A DNA stretch of 37,649 nucleotides from Lachnospiraceae bacterium (lineage in GTDB: Bacteria; Bacillota; Clostridia; Lachnospirales; Lachnospiraceae). Each line of letters starts with the position of its first letter. The stretch's first letter is position 1. The stretch covers positions 1 through 37,649 of the forward strand of contig JAIEDW010000222.1 of the NCBI GenBank assembly GCA_029067805.1, read 5' to 3'. Below are positions 1 to 8,631 of this stretch, one piece after another. The translations under genes and the position numbers were made by a program. The notes below the pieces were generated by a model. That model was not told the origin of the DNA. It saw only the letters and a list, made by a program, of their open reading frames with translations, and searched no databases.

Positions 1-42
1 TATAAATTCTTTTACCGTTTCTCCTGTCATTTTTATACTCAT
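1..42 (-). CDS. Unknown protein, 5' end only; continues beyond left edge (MSIKMTGETVKEFI...)
   Basis: Minus-strand ATG at 40-42 preceded by GAAGGGAGC (SD-like); 14 open codons to the window edge; same strand as and downstream of the blaR1-like gene. Confidence 0.5.
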   Translation of the reverse strand, partial: MSIKMTGETVKEFI

Positions 43-157
43 GCTCCCTTCTTCACCTGTGAGCTTAGACTTTATGTATAAACCCACAGGTGAAAATCTT
101 AATTTTTCATTCAATAAATCAGCTCATGAAGTGTACCGATATTTTAAATGTTTTTCT

Positions 158-1507
158 TTAGTGAGGACATACACTATAAGATATTGATTGTATATTATCT
201 CCATAAATTATATGTCCGCATTTATTGCAACATTTGCCATCGTAATAATCTACCTTACACCCACCACTGCTATTTTTTGTATGCTTTGTAATCGTTCCCG
301 AAGTATAAGTATGGCTGCATGAGCCATATGTCTGATACTCGCCCTGTTCTGTATACACATCATAATGAACTTCTCCTGTTTCAGTTACAAAAAATGTAAG
401 ATCATCTGAAATTATATATTGTTCATATCCATCATATTTTGTCTCTTTTTCATTAAACAAAACAGCATCTTCCCAATTACTACAAAAAATAACGTCCTCT
501 ACCTTCTCATAAGGCTCATCAGAATACTTAATCGTCCTTTTCTCATACGCATAAACCGTCAATGATGACGCAAAAATCGCCCCTACAAGAATCAACAACC
601 CTACTACGCTGCTCATTTTTCCATATTTTTTTCTTATGTTTTTCATATTTAATATCCTTTCTTTTATCTGTTTTTTACTCAAACTAAAGCCTACAATCGG
701 CAAACCTACCGTACCTTCCTTTTCCGCAAAGTCGATAATCATCTTTGCGTAATCTCCTGTTTCTTGTAAACTTTTATTCATGGTAACTTTGTAATCACAA
801 TACATCTCCGAAGTTAAATTCCATCGGTACAGCAAATAATACACAAGCGGATTATAAAAATTTAGAACAACCACCCAAAACAATATGACCTTAACAAGAT
901 TATCCATAACCTTTATATGTACCAACTCATGACGCAGTACATCTTGCAGTTTCTTTTCCTCCCATTCAATATCTGGAAGGATGATCTTTCTATGTAAGAT
1001 TCCGATTGTAATTGGTGTTTTGATGCCGACACATAAGTATACTTTATTTTTTGCATTTCTTTTTGTTTCTTTTTCCAATTCTTCTAAGACCATTTCTCCA
1101 TTTTCATAAAGCACCACCCCTTTCATAATGTTCAGATAAACGGTAAAATATTTTTTAAGATATAGAATCAATCCGCCAAATCCCAAAAGCAGACTGAATA
1201 ACAATATGATATACACAGGCAGATTGGACACATATACGCCGTCTCGATATACAAATACCGTGTAATTCGTCATATTTTTTACAACACGCGTTCCTTGATA
1301 CCACGTCTTAATACCGAAATACCGATTCAGCCACTCCGTATACTCTGCTTTAAAATATCCAAACGGTACAAGAAATAAAATGATATTTACGGTAAGATAT
1401 ATTTTATGCCATGTAATCGGCAGATACCGCTTCGTCAGAAAAGAAACGCACAGGTAAATCCCTATCGCGATACTTCCCGCCAAGCTCATTGTATGCAGCA
1501 GCGTCAT
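158..1507 (-). CDS. BlaR1/MecR1-like M56 family membrane metallopeptidase
   Basis: Multiple TM segments, RHELVHIKVMDNL (HExxH), directly downstream of a BlaI-like repressor; Cys-rich C-terminal segment. Confidence 0.88.
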   Translation of the reverse strand: MTLLHTMSLAGSIAIGIYLCVSFLTKRYLPITWHKIYLTVNIILFLVPFGYFKAEYTEWLNRYFGIKTWYQGTRVVKNMTNYTVFVYRDGVYVSNLPVYIILLFSLLLGFGGLILYLKKYFTVYLNIMKGVVLYENGEMVLEELEKETKRNAKNKVYLCVGIKTPITIGILHRKIILPDIEWEEKKLQDVLRHELVHIKVMDNLVKVILFWVVVLNFYNPLVYYLLYRWNLTSEMYCDYKVTMNKSLQETGDYAKMIIDFAEKEGTVGLPIVGFSLSKKQIKERILNMKNIRKKYGKMSSVVGLLILVGAIFASSLTVYAYEKRTIKYSDEPYEKVEDVIFCSNWEDAVLFNEKETKYDGYEQYIISDDLTFFVTETGEVHYDVYTEQGEYQTYGSCSHTYTSGTITKHTKNSSGGCKVDYYDGKCCNKCGHIIYGDNIQSISYSVCPH

Positions 1508-1508
1508 A

Positions 1509-1907
1509 CTAATCCTCCTCTTGCGAAAACTCCTTTTCCACGATTGTCCTCAAATCGTCGGCAACCTTTTTATCAATCCCCTTGCCCCCGGTAAGCGCCG
1601 ACAAAAAGGAATAAACGGAACCGCCGTAAAAATCGTGAAGCAATTTTTCCGCCTTGCCCTTTTCATACTCCGTATCGGTCACTGCCGCGTGATACACTCT
1701 GTTTTTTCCTGTTTCGTCCGCCGCGATCAGCCCCTTATCCGACAGTCGTTTGATAAACGTATTGACTGTCTGCTTTTTCCACTCCTTGCCTTCCTCTTTT
1801 GTCAAAAAAGTCATGATTTCAACAAAGCTTTTTGCGCCTTCTCTCCACAAAAAATGCATGATTAAGCTTTCCGACTGTGTCATTTCATATATAATTTCTT
1901 TATTCAT
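1509..1907 (-). CDS. BlaI/MecI/CopY family transcriptional repressor
   Basis: Winged-helix pattern ESLIMHFLWREGAKSF...KKQTVNTFIKRLSDKGLI...YHAAVTDTEYEKGKAEKLLHDFYGGS typical of BlaI/MecI. Confidence 0.93.
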   Translation of the reverse strand: MNKEIIYEMTQSESLIMHFLWREGAKSFVEIMTFLTKEEGKEWKKQTVNTFIKRLSDKGLIAADETGKNRVYHAAVTDTEYEKGKAEKLLHDFYGGSVYSFLSALTGGKGIDKKVADDLRTIVEKEFSQEED

Positions 1908-1955
1908 ATCCGTGCTCCTTTTTCTAAGTTATATAACCTTTAACGCTTTTTCTTT

Positions 1956-1984
1956 ATTGTACTACAAACACATAATACTGTAAA
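1956..1984 (-). promoter_or_regulatory. Promoter of blaI-blaR1 pair with BlaI-type operator
   Basis: Minus strand TTTACA - 17 bp - TACAAT; perfect dyad TTGTAcTACAA (1957-1967) overlaps the -10. Confidence 0.6.
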
Positions 1985-2051
1985 GAATTTCCCAATCCAT
2001 CAAATATCAACAAAAGTTGACACGTTTTGCGAACTGTCTTACGGAATCAAA

Positions 2052-2092
2052 ATTGCCGACAGGTATACTCTATCGGCATACCTATCGGCAAT
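2052..2092 (-). terminator. Hairpin / probable terminator downstream of HIT gene
   Basis: ATTGCCGA-c-AGGTAT...ATACCT-a-TCGGCAAT stem followed on minus strand by TTTTGATT. Confidence 0.6.
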
Positions 2093-2117
2093 GAAAATTT
2101 ATTTCTATATTCTCTTC

Positions 2118-2528
2118 TTATTTCACGATCATATCCTTAATCTCGTCAAGCTGCGCATCCGTCATCTCCTGCGGCTTCATCACGAGGCTCTGGTTGTCGT
2201 CATTGTAACGCGGTATCAGATGCACATGGAAATGAAACACAGTCTGTCCCGCCACTTCATTATTATTCTGCACAATATTAAATCCGTCAGCGCCAAGCTT
2301 TTCCGTCATTAGCGTTGCCATTTTCTTTGCAAGCGGCAGCACCTTTGCAGCCGTATCATCCGCAATCTCATAAACGTTCTTATAGTGGTCTTTTGGCAAG
2401 ATCAGCGAATGCCCTTTTGTGGCGGGCGCCAAATCCATAATCACTCTGAAATCATCGTCCTCGTAGAGTGTCCTTGAGGGAATCTCACCATTTGCAATCT
2501 TACAAAAAATACAGTTTTCGTCTTTCAT
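2118..2528 (-). CDS. HIT family hydrolase (histidine triad)
   Basis: CIFCKIANGEIPS N-terminus and HFHVHLIPR histidine triad. Confidence 0.96.
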   Translation of the reverse strand: MKDENCIFCKIANGEIPSRTLYEDDDFRVIMDLAPATKGHSLILPKDHYKNVYEIADDTAAKVLPLAKKMATLMTEKLGADGFNIVQNNNEVAGQTVFHFHVHLIPRYNDDNQSLVMKPQEMTDAQLDEIKDMIVK

Positions 2529-2553
2529 TTTTATTACATCCTCCTATTAAATT

Positions 2554-3543
2554 TTAAAATACATACAGCGCATCCAGTGTCCTAAGCACCTTGAAATCGC
2601 CTTTCATTTTCATATCACCAGCCATAAATGCCCTCTGGAAGGTCATGCGCCCCTGTACAATCTCATTCATCACATCAGTAGAGAGCTGCATCTCCACATC
2701 AAAACTGTCACTGTCGCCGTAATAGCATTCCATTTCCGTGTGGTCAACTTTGACGATCAGCGGCTTTTTCGCCTCGGGAAGATTAAATTTGTACACTGCC
2801 CGAAAGCCCGCCTGTGGATGAAAGTGATCTCTTAAATCCTGTAAAAACATTGTGCTGTTCAGCTCTCCCGACACGCCCATCAAATCCTTGAACATGCTCG
2901 CAAGTTCTTGAATATCCTCTTTTTGCTTCTGCACATAAAAGTCGTCGCTTGCCAGCTCGGAAAGCTGCTCCGCCTCCTGTGGCGTCAGATTCAGACTCTG
3001 TGTGAACGACACTTTCTGTTTGACCGCCTGATTACTGCACGGAAAGACTGCCGTTTTTTGATTGATGGAGCGGTACAAATCCTCCGTGCGTTTTTCGATG
3101 ACTCTCGCATAATTGGGATTTTGTTCCAATTCCGATACGTCCGCAATATATCCACTGATTCCCGTCACGGGAAGTCCTCCCAAAATTTCCCACGCATTTA
3201 TAAGATCCATCATCGCGTCGCGCTCACCATATGTGGTTGACATCACGATTGGGCACATGTATATTTTTGCAATCTTTTCCTTATCCCCGTAAAGCCAGCA
3301 CGCATCCAAAAACTGCTGCATCCAGCCGCCGATACCAAACCACTCAACGGTCGTGGCAAGAATAACGCCGTCCGCGTCCTTTAACGTCTGGGGCAGCGTA
3401 ACGATATTATTTTTAAATTCGTACAGATCATAACGCTCCATGTTTACATTGAGCTCCCGCAGCACCTCCTGCATCTTGTTGAGCACATACAGCGTAGCAT
3501 CTCCAATCAGTCCTCTTCCTCCGTAATAAATATTAATTTTCAT
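2554..3543 (-). CDS. Flavodoxin-like/NADPH-dependent FMN reductase-like domain fused to C-terminal SCP2 sterol-binding-like domain
   Basis: N-term MKINIYYGGRGLIGDATLYVLNKMQEVL...DADGVILATTVEWFGIGGWMQQFLD; C-term VEMQLSTDVMNEIVQGRMTFQRAFMAGDMKMKGDFKVLRTLDALY typical of SCP2. Confidence 0.8.
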   Translation of the reverse strand: MKINIYYGGRGLIGDATLYVLNKMQEVLRELNVNMERYDLYEFKNNIVTLPQTLKDADGVILATTVEWFGIGGWMQQFLDACWLYGDKEKIAKIYMCPIVMSTTYGERDAMMDLINAWEILGGLPVTGISGYIADVSELEQNPNYARVIEKRTEDLYRSINQKTAVFPCSNQAVKQKVSFTQSLNLTPQEAEQLSELASDDFYVQKQKEDIQELASMFKDLMGVSGELNSTMFLQDLRDHFHPQAGFRAVYKFNLPEAKKPLIVKVDHTEMECYYGDSDSFDVEMQLSTDVMNEIVQGRMTFQRAFMAGDMKMKGDFKVLRTLDALYVF

Positions 3544-3559
3544 TCATTTACCTCCCGTT

Positions 3560-4195
3560 TTATCCCTGACGTTTCCAGCGAATCGTTTCCATGAGATACA
3601 TCGCCGCCATGATCAACACGCCGAAAACAAGTCCGCCCAAATGCGCCGCGTTATTGATGCCCTCCGACTGCATTCCGCTGTACACCATGTAAACAATCGC
3701 CAAAACCATTCTTTTTATCGAAATACCCTCGTAATGTCCGTCGTTTAAAACGACAAGCACCAGCATTGCGCCGATGAGTCCAAAAATCGCTCCGCTCGCA
3801 CCGATTGCAGTGTAATAATTCCGGCTGAGCACGACATTTATCATGGAAAAGATATCGCCGCCGATTCCCGAAAGAAAGTACAACAGCACAAATTTTGAGT
3901 GACCGATTACCCGCTCAAGCATCTCTCCAAGCGCAATCAGGAAAATCATATTACTTACAATATGAGAGATTCCGCCGTGCAAAAACATACTCGTAATGCT
4001 TCTGTAATATTCCCCATTTGAGAGGATACGCTCTGTGTTCATGCTTCCGGCGTCATAGATCATATCTGCAAGCGTTGTTTCCCCATACGGTATTTTTTCC
4101 GCATAGATACAACACAGATATACGAGAACATTGATTACAACAAGTACAAGCGTGACAATGCATTTTCGATATTGAAACGAATTCCTTTCTTCCAT
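3560..4195 (-). CDS. Rhomboid family intramembrane serine protease
   Basis: GASGAIFGLIGA catalytic Ser motif, NNAAHLGGLVFG His motif, FLHGGISHIVSNM. Confidence 0.95.
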   Translation of the reverse strand: MEERNSFQYRKCIVTLVLVVINVLVYLCCIYAEKIPYGETTLADMIYDAGSMNTERILSNGEYYRSITSMFLHGGISHIVSNMIFLIALGEMLERVIGHSKFVLLYFLSGIGGDIFSMINVVLSRNYYTAIGASGAIFGLIGAMLVLVVLNDGHYEGISIKRMVLAIVYMVYSGMQSEGINNAAHLGGLVFGVLIMAAMYLMETIRWKRQG

Positions 4196-4259
4196 TTAAT
4201 ATCGCCTTTCTCTATCAGATATCATTTCTTATTTTAAAAAATAAATTTAAGTTTCCTTA

Positions 4260-4289
4260 ATTATCGCATTATCTGTATCAAGTTGTCAA
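4260..4289 (-). promoter_or_regulatory. Predicted promoter of rhomboid gene
   Basis: Minus strand TTGACA - 18 bp - GATAAT. Confidence 0.5.
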
Positions 4290-4346
4290 TCTTGCAGTGA
4301 AATGTCGAAAAAAAATTTATTTACAATTTTTCCAGCAATTGATAAG

Positions 4347-4375
4347 TTGACATAACTTTATTATACTGTTACACT
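4347..4375 (+). promoter_or_regulatory. Predicted promoter of large surface protein
   Basis: TTGACA (4347-4352) - 17 bp - TACACT (4370-4375). Confidence 0.5.
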
Positions 4376-4470
4376 TTAATTGTCACGCAACACGTTTATT
4401 TTATTACTTCGGCGGCTGAATTCCGAGAAATATAGCTGCCAGAGTAATATGTATGAAAGGATTGTGAAAT

Positions 4471-7400
4471 ATGTTTCATAAAAAACGTTATCGCGCATTA
4501 TCACTTATTTTAAGCTTCACGCTTTTTATCGGTGGTGTTCCGACAACAGTGAACGCTGCTGAATTATATGACGAAAATGACACAAATGTCATAAATGATA
4601 TTTCGGAAATAGATATTACACAAGAAGAAACAGAAATTGAAAATGAATCCGAATCGGAAAAACAGACTGAAGCTGCTATCGAAATACAGCCTGAAAAAGA
4701 ATCTGAAGCTGCGATAGAAACGAAACCTACTGTAGAAACACAGCCTATCTTTGAATCGGAAACGATTTTTGAAAACGAATCCGAATTGGTTTTCGAAAAC
4801 GAATCGGAAATTTTTGAAAATGAATCCGAAACAATTTTTGAAAGCGAATCGGCATCAGATACAGAATCAGAACCGGATTTCGACTCCGATATTCAGGCTG
4901 CAATCGATGCATTTAACAAACTTGCCGCCGAAAAACCTTTGATGGCGCTCTTATACCGTACAGAAACTTATGACGTGCATCAAAGTCCCGCAACGGACAA
5001 AACAGTCGCCACGATAAACAGCGGTCATACACTCTACATAAAATCGGTAGATATTTCAGAAGACGGCATCTGGTATGAAGCTGCATTTTGGCTTAATGGC
5101 ACGGAGTACAACGGCTATGTCGAGTCATACTACCTTGCCTATTCCGACGAAGACTGGATCAACTGGGAAACAGAATATGACATGCATGTCATAATGCCAT
5201 ATGCGTTAAACGGCAAGATTGACACCTCGGATATCGATGCATTTCCGGCGTATTATCGGGATAAGCTAATAGCATTAAAGGAGCTTCATCCAAACTGGAT
5301 TTTTGTTCCGATGAACACGGGACTTGATTTTAATACCGTTGTCGCAAACGAAATGGGTGACAAAAGCTTGATCCAAAATACCAAAAGCAATGCGGAAAAA
5401 GGCTGGGTCGGAAAACTTCACGGAGGCAGCTGGTATTATGCCACAAAAGATGCCGTTTCATATTATCTCGATCCGCTCAATTTCCTCACGGAAGGTTACA
5501 TTTTCCAGTTTGAGCAGCTTACGTTTAATGGCTCTTACCACACAGTGTCCGCAATTCAGAACTTTTTAAACGGCACTTTTATGAAAGGCAAACTCCCCGA
5601 TGATTCCAGCAAAACGTATGCGCAGGCATTTTATGAAATCGGCAAAAGCAGAACGTTAAGCCCGATTCACCTTGCCTCACGCGTTTATCAGGAACAGGGA
5701 AGCGGCACATCCGCGCTGATTTCAGGTAAGTATAACGGTTATCAGGGATATTACAACTATTTTAATGTAGGCGCAAGCGGAAAAACCGATAAAGAAGTTA
5801 TCGAAAGCGGCCTTTCCTATGCAAAGTCAAAGGGCTGGAACACGCACTACAAATCCTTGTCCGGCGGTGCGGCAACCATCGGAAACGGTTATATTTTAAA
5901 AGGTCAGGACACACCTTACTTGCAAAAATTTGATATAGACGATAACTACAATCCACTCTATACGCACCAGTACATGCAGAATATTCAGGCGCCCGCAAGC
6001 GAGTCCTTAACCACAAAAAAGATGTATGCGAATGCCGGAAGTCTGGACTCTGCGTTTGTGTTTAAAATTCCTGTTTATACAGGTATGCAGGCAGAGAAGC
6101 ATCTCCAAAGCGTCACGCTTGACAAGTCTTCTCTTATTTTGCAGACACAGGATTCCTTAAGCGGAAATCCCTCAGACCTTGATGTGACGGACATGCTTAC
6201 AGTACGATACAATCCGGCAAATATGACCGATGAAATTTCCAACATTACATGGAGCTCGTCGAACTCAAAAGTTGCCAAGATTACTTCTACAAACAATTCG
6301 GAAACCGTAAAGGTCACTGCTGTAGGGGAAGGCATGGCAACCATCACGGTAACCGTGACTGCGATTAACAGCGCAACGGGCGAGAACATTGTAAAAACGG
6401 CATCCTGTCAGATCACAGTTCTTGCGCCCGCCAAAGCAATCGAAAATTGTGTTGTCACTTTTATGAATAAAGATAACGCAACCGTGTTAAAGACGGTTAC
6501 CGTTCCGTATGAAGGAAGCGTTGACGAAGAAAACATTCCTAAAATTTCAGTTAGCGACGACGAACTCTTTGTGGGATGGTTTACCGGCAAAGGAGGAACT
6601 GGCACACGCTTTGACGATACTACGGTATTGTCCGTGGAAAATACAGTCGTTTATCCTTATTGCGAAACGCAGGGAAAAGGATTTTACGTTCTTCCCATCG
6701 GCGATTACACATACACGGGAAGCGCGATCAAACCGGAAGTACAGGTCTATGACAGCATTTTAAACGCCGACGGAAGCCACAGACTGATCACACTTGAAAA
6801 AGGAAAAGATTATACTGTTTCCTATAAAAATAACAAAAACGTCAACACGGCGGACAGCGTTTCTCCTACGGTTGTGATAAAAGGCAAAGGAAATTACAGT
6901 GGAACGGAATACGCTTATTTCAATATCCTTCCGAAGTCGCTGACAGACAGTGATATTTCCGCCGATAACATGACAATCGCTTACAACGGAAAACTCCAGA
7001 AAGCTACACCTGTCGTAACCCGCTCGGGCAAAAAGCTTTCTGTGAAAAAAGATTTTACTGTGTCCTATCCGAACACCAACAAAAACGCATATAACGATGC
7101 GGGAACATACCCGATTGTCATAAACGGCACGGGCGGCTATTCGGGCACACGCATCATTTACCTGAAAATTACTTCCGATGTTCTGATGAGCAAGGTAAGT
7201 GTGGCAAAAATACCAAGTCAGACATATGATGAAACACTTGTAAAAAACGGCAGCGGCATGACGCCGAAAAACCTTCAAGTTACTTACAAAAACCGCACGC
7301 TCGAGGAAGGTATCGATTATTCCGTAAGATACGCAAACAACCATTCTGTCGGAACAGCAACTGCATACATCACAGCGAAAAACGGAAGCGGTTTTTCGGG

Positions 7401-8592
7401 CACGAAAGCGGTAACGTATAAAATCGTCGGCTCACCTATCAACAAGGCATTGGCGAACGGGATTGTATCGAAAGTTTACACGGGAAAAGAAGAGGATGTG
7501 AAGCAAGAAAATGTGTCGCTCTCTCTTGACGACGTAACGTTACGCGAAGGAGTTGACTACACTGTTTCCTATGTCAACATTACAAAAGCGGGAACTGCAT
7601 CGATTATTTTCAAAGGAATAAACGGTTACAGCGGTCAGCTTAAGAAAACGTATAAAATTACACAGCTTGATCTTGCGGATAGCGCGATTACGATGACTTA
7701 CACAACACAAGACGCGGCTGATAAACAGACTTCGATAAAATCGCTGTCGGAAATAACATCACCTTACATGAAGGGAAGCACTTGTCCGAATGTGCAGCTT
7801 TATCTGAACGGCACGCCGCTTACAAAAGGAAAAGACTATACCGTAAAATACACAAATAACAAGCAAATCACCACATCTGACTTAGAGGAAAACAAGTTTC
7901 CGTCTATAACCGTAACGGGAAAGGGCAGCTTCAAGGGAACGCTTACAGGCACATGGACGATTACGGACAGCCCATTTGGCGGTGAAAGCGACAAAGTAAA
8001 GCTTGTGTTAAAAGATGTGGTATATAAAAACGCACCAAACAAATTTAAAACTGCGATTACTTTAATCGACGCAAACGGAGCAAAACTTTCCAAAGGCAAA
8101 GATTATGACACGAATGTCACTTTCTCTTATGCGGAAGATACATTTGTGAATACCACTGACGGTGACCGCATAAGGAGAGAAAAAAATAAGCTTGTCGGTG
8201 ACACAGATATTCCCGACGCGGGAACCGAAATCCGTGTCACAGTAATCGGAAAAGGTGCATATGCGGGAAAAGATGAAAATGCTGTTGTTTCCAATACTTA
8301 TCGCATCGTAAGCGCCGATATTGCAAAAGCAAAAGTCCGTGTAAACGCAAAAGCGTATCAAAACGGCGATCCTGTTACGCTGACGGCTAACGATATTGAA
8401 ATTACATTAAACGGAGAAACGCTGAACTACGGCGAAGATTACACCATAGATACGACCACCTACGCAAACAATTTGAAAAAAGGAAAGGCAACCGTCATAC
8501 TCAAAGGCATTGGCAAAAACTACGGCGGCGAAAAGAAAATTTCCTTTACCATCGGTTCCAAAGCGCTTGTCTGGTGGAAAAATCTTTCATAA
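4471..8592 (+). CDS. Large secreted cell-surface protein: signal peptide, acidic repeat stalk, SH3-like region, glucosaminidase (GH73-like), BIG2-type Ig domain, tandem C-terminal repeats
   Basis: Signal peptide MFHKKRYRALSLILSFTLFIGGVPTTVNAA; LHPNWIFVPMNTGLDFNTVVANE...LASRVYQEQGSG...YYNYFNVGA glucosaminidase signature; ITWSSSNSKVAKIT BIG2; repeated GKDYTVSYKNN...GKGNYSG motifs. Confidence 0.88.
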   Translation: MFHKKRYRALSLILSFTLFIGGVPTTVNAAELYDENDTNVINDISEIDITQEETEIENESESEKQTEAAIEIQPEKESEAAIETKPTVETQPIFESETIFENESELVFENESEIFENESETIFESESASDTESEPDFDSDIQAAIDAFNKLAAEKPLMALLYRTETYDVHQSPATDKTVATINSGHTLYIKSVDISEDGIWYEAAFWLNGTEYNGYVESYYLAYSDEDWINWETEYDMHVIMPYALNGKIDTSDIDAFPAYYRDKLIALKELHPNWIFVPMNTGLDFNTVVANEMGDKSLIQNTKSNAEKGWVGKLHGGSWYYATKDAVSYYLDPLNFLTEGYIFQFEQLTFNGSYHTVSAIQNFLNGTFMKGKLPDDSSKTYAQAFYEIGKSRTLSPIHLASRVYQEQGSGTSALISGKYNGYQGYYNYFNVGASGKTDKEVIESGLSYAKSKGWNTHYKSLSGGAATIGNGYILKGQDTPYLQKFDIDDNYNPLYTHQYMQNIQAPASESLTTKKMYANAGSLDSAFVFKIPVYTGMQAEKHLQSVTLDKSSLILQTQDSLSGNPSDLDVTDMLTVRYNPANMTDEISNITWSSSNSKVAKITSTNNSETVKVTAVGEGMATITVTVTAINSATGENIVKTASCQITVLAPAKAIENCVVTFMNKDNATVLKTVTVPYEGSVDEENIPKISVSDDELFVGWFTGKGGTGTRFDDTTVLSVENTVVYPYCETQGKGFYVLPIGDYTYTGSAIKPEVQVYDSILNADGSHRLITLEKGKDYTVSYKNNKNVNTADSVSPTVVIKGKGNYSGTEYAYFNILPKSLTDSDISADNMTIAYNGKLQKATPVVTRSGKKLSVKKDFTVSYPNTNKNAYNDAGTYPIVINGTGGYSGTRIIYLKITSDVLMSKVSVAKIPSQTYDETLVKNGSGMTPKNLQVTYKNRTLEEGIDYSVRYANNHSVGTATAYITAKNGSGFSGTKAVTYKIVGSPINKALANGIVSKVYTGKEEDVKQENVSLSLDDVTLREGVDYTVSYVNITKAGTASIIFKGINGYSGQLKKTYKITQLDLADSAITMTYTTQDAADKQTSIKSLSEITSPYMKGSTCPNVQLYLNGTPLTKGKDYTVKYTNNKQITTSDLEENKFPSITVTGKGSFKGTLTGTWTITDSPFGGESDKVKLVLKDVVYKNAPNKFKTAITLIDANGAKLSKGKDYDTNVTFSYAEDTFVNTTDGDRIRREKNKLVGDTDIPDAGTEIRVTVIGKGAYAGKDENAVVSNTYRIVSADIAKAKVRVNAKAYQNGDPVTLTANDIEITLNGETLNYGEDYTIDTTTYANNLKKGKATVILKGIGKNYGGEKKISFTIGSKALVWWKNLS

Positions 8593-8631
8593 AAAAATAT
8601 CCCTGTCACTTTTTCGACAGGGATATTTTTT
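8592..8631. terminator. Symmetrical bidirectional terminator between convergent genes
   Basis: Perfect 16-bp stem AAAAAATATCCCTGTC / GACAGGGATATTTTTT with 8-nt loop; A/T tails on both sides. Confidence 0.92.

Noticed and set aside
2007-2020. TCAACaaaaGTTGA palindrome upstream of blaI
   Set aside because: Short, A/T-rich and upstream of the predicted -35; could be chance.
4751-4942. 63-aa ORF MNRKRFLKTNPNWFSKTNRK...
   Set aside because: Alternative frame of the acidic repeat stalk; no RBS.
6760-7344. 194-aa minus-strand ORF inside the large surface protein
   Set aside because: Antisense to a clear repeat-protein CDS; composition is a by-product of the repeats and no domain is recognisable.
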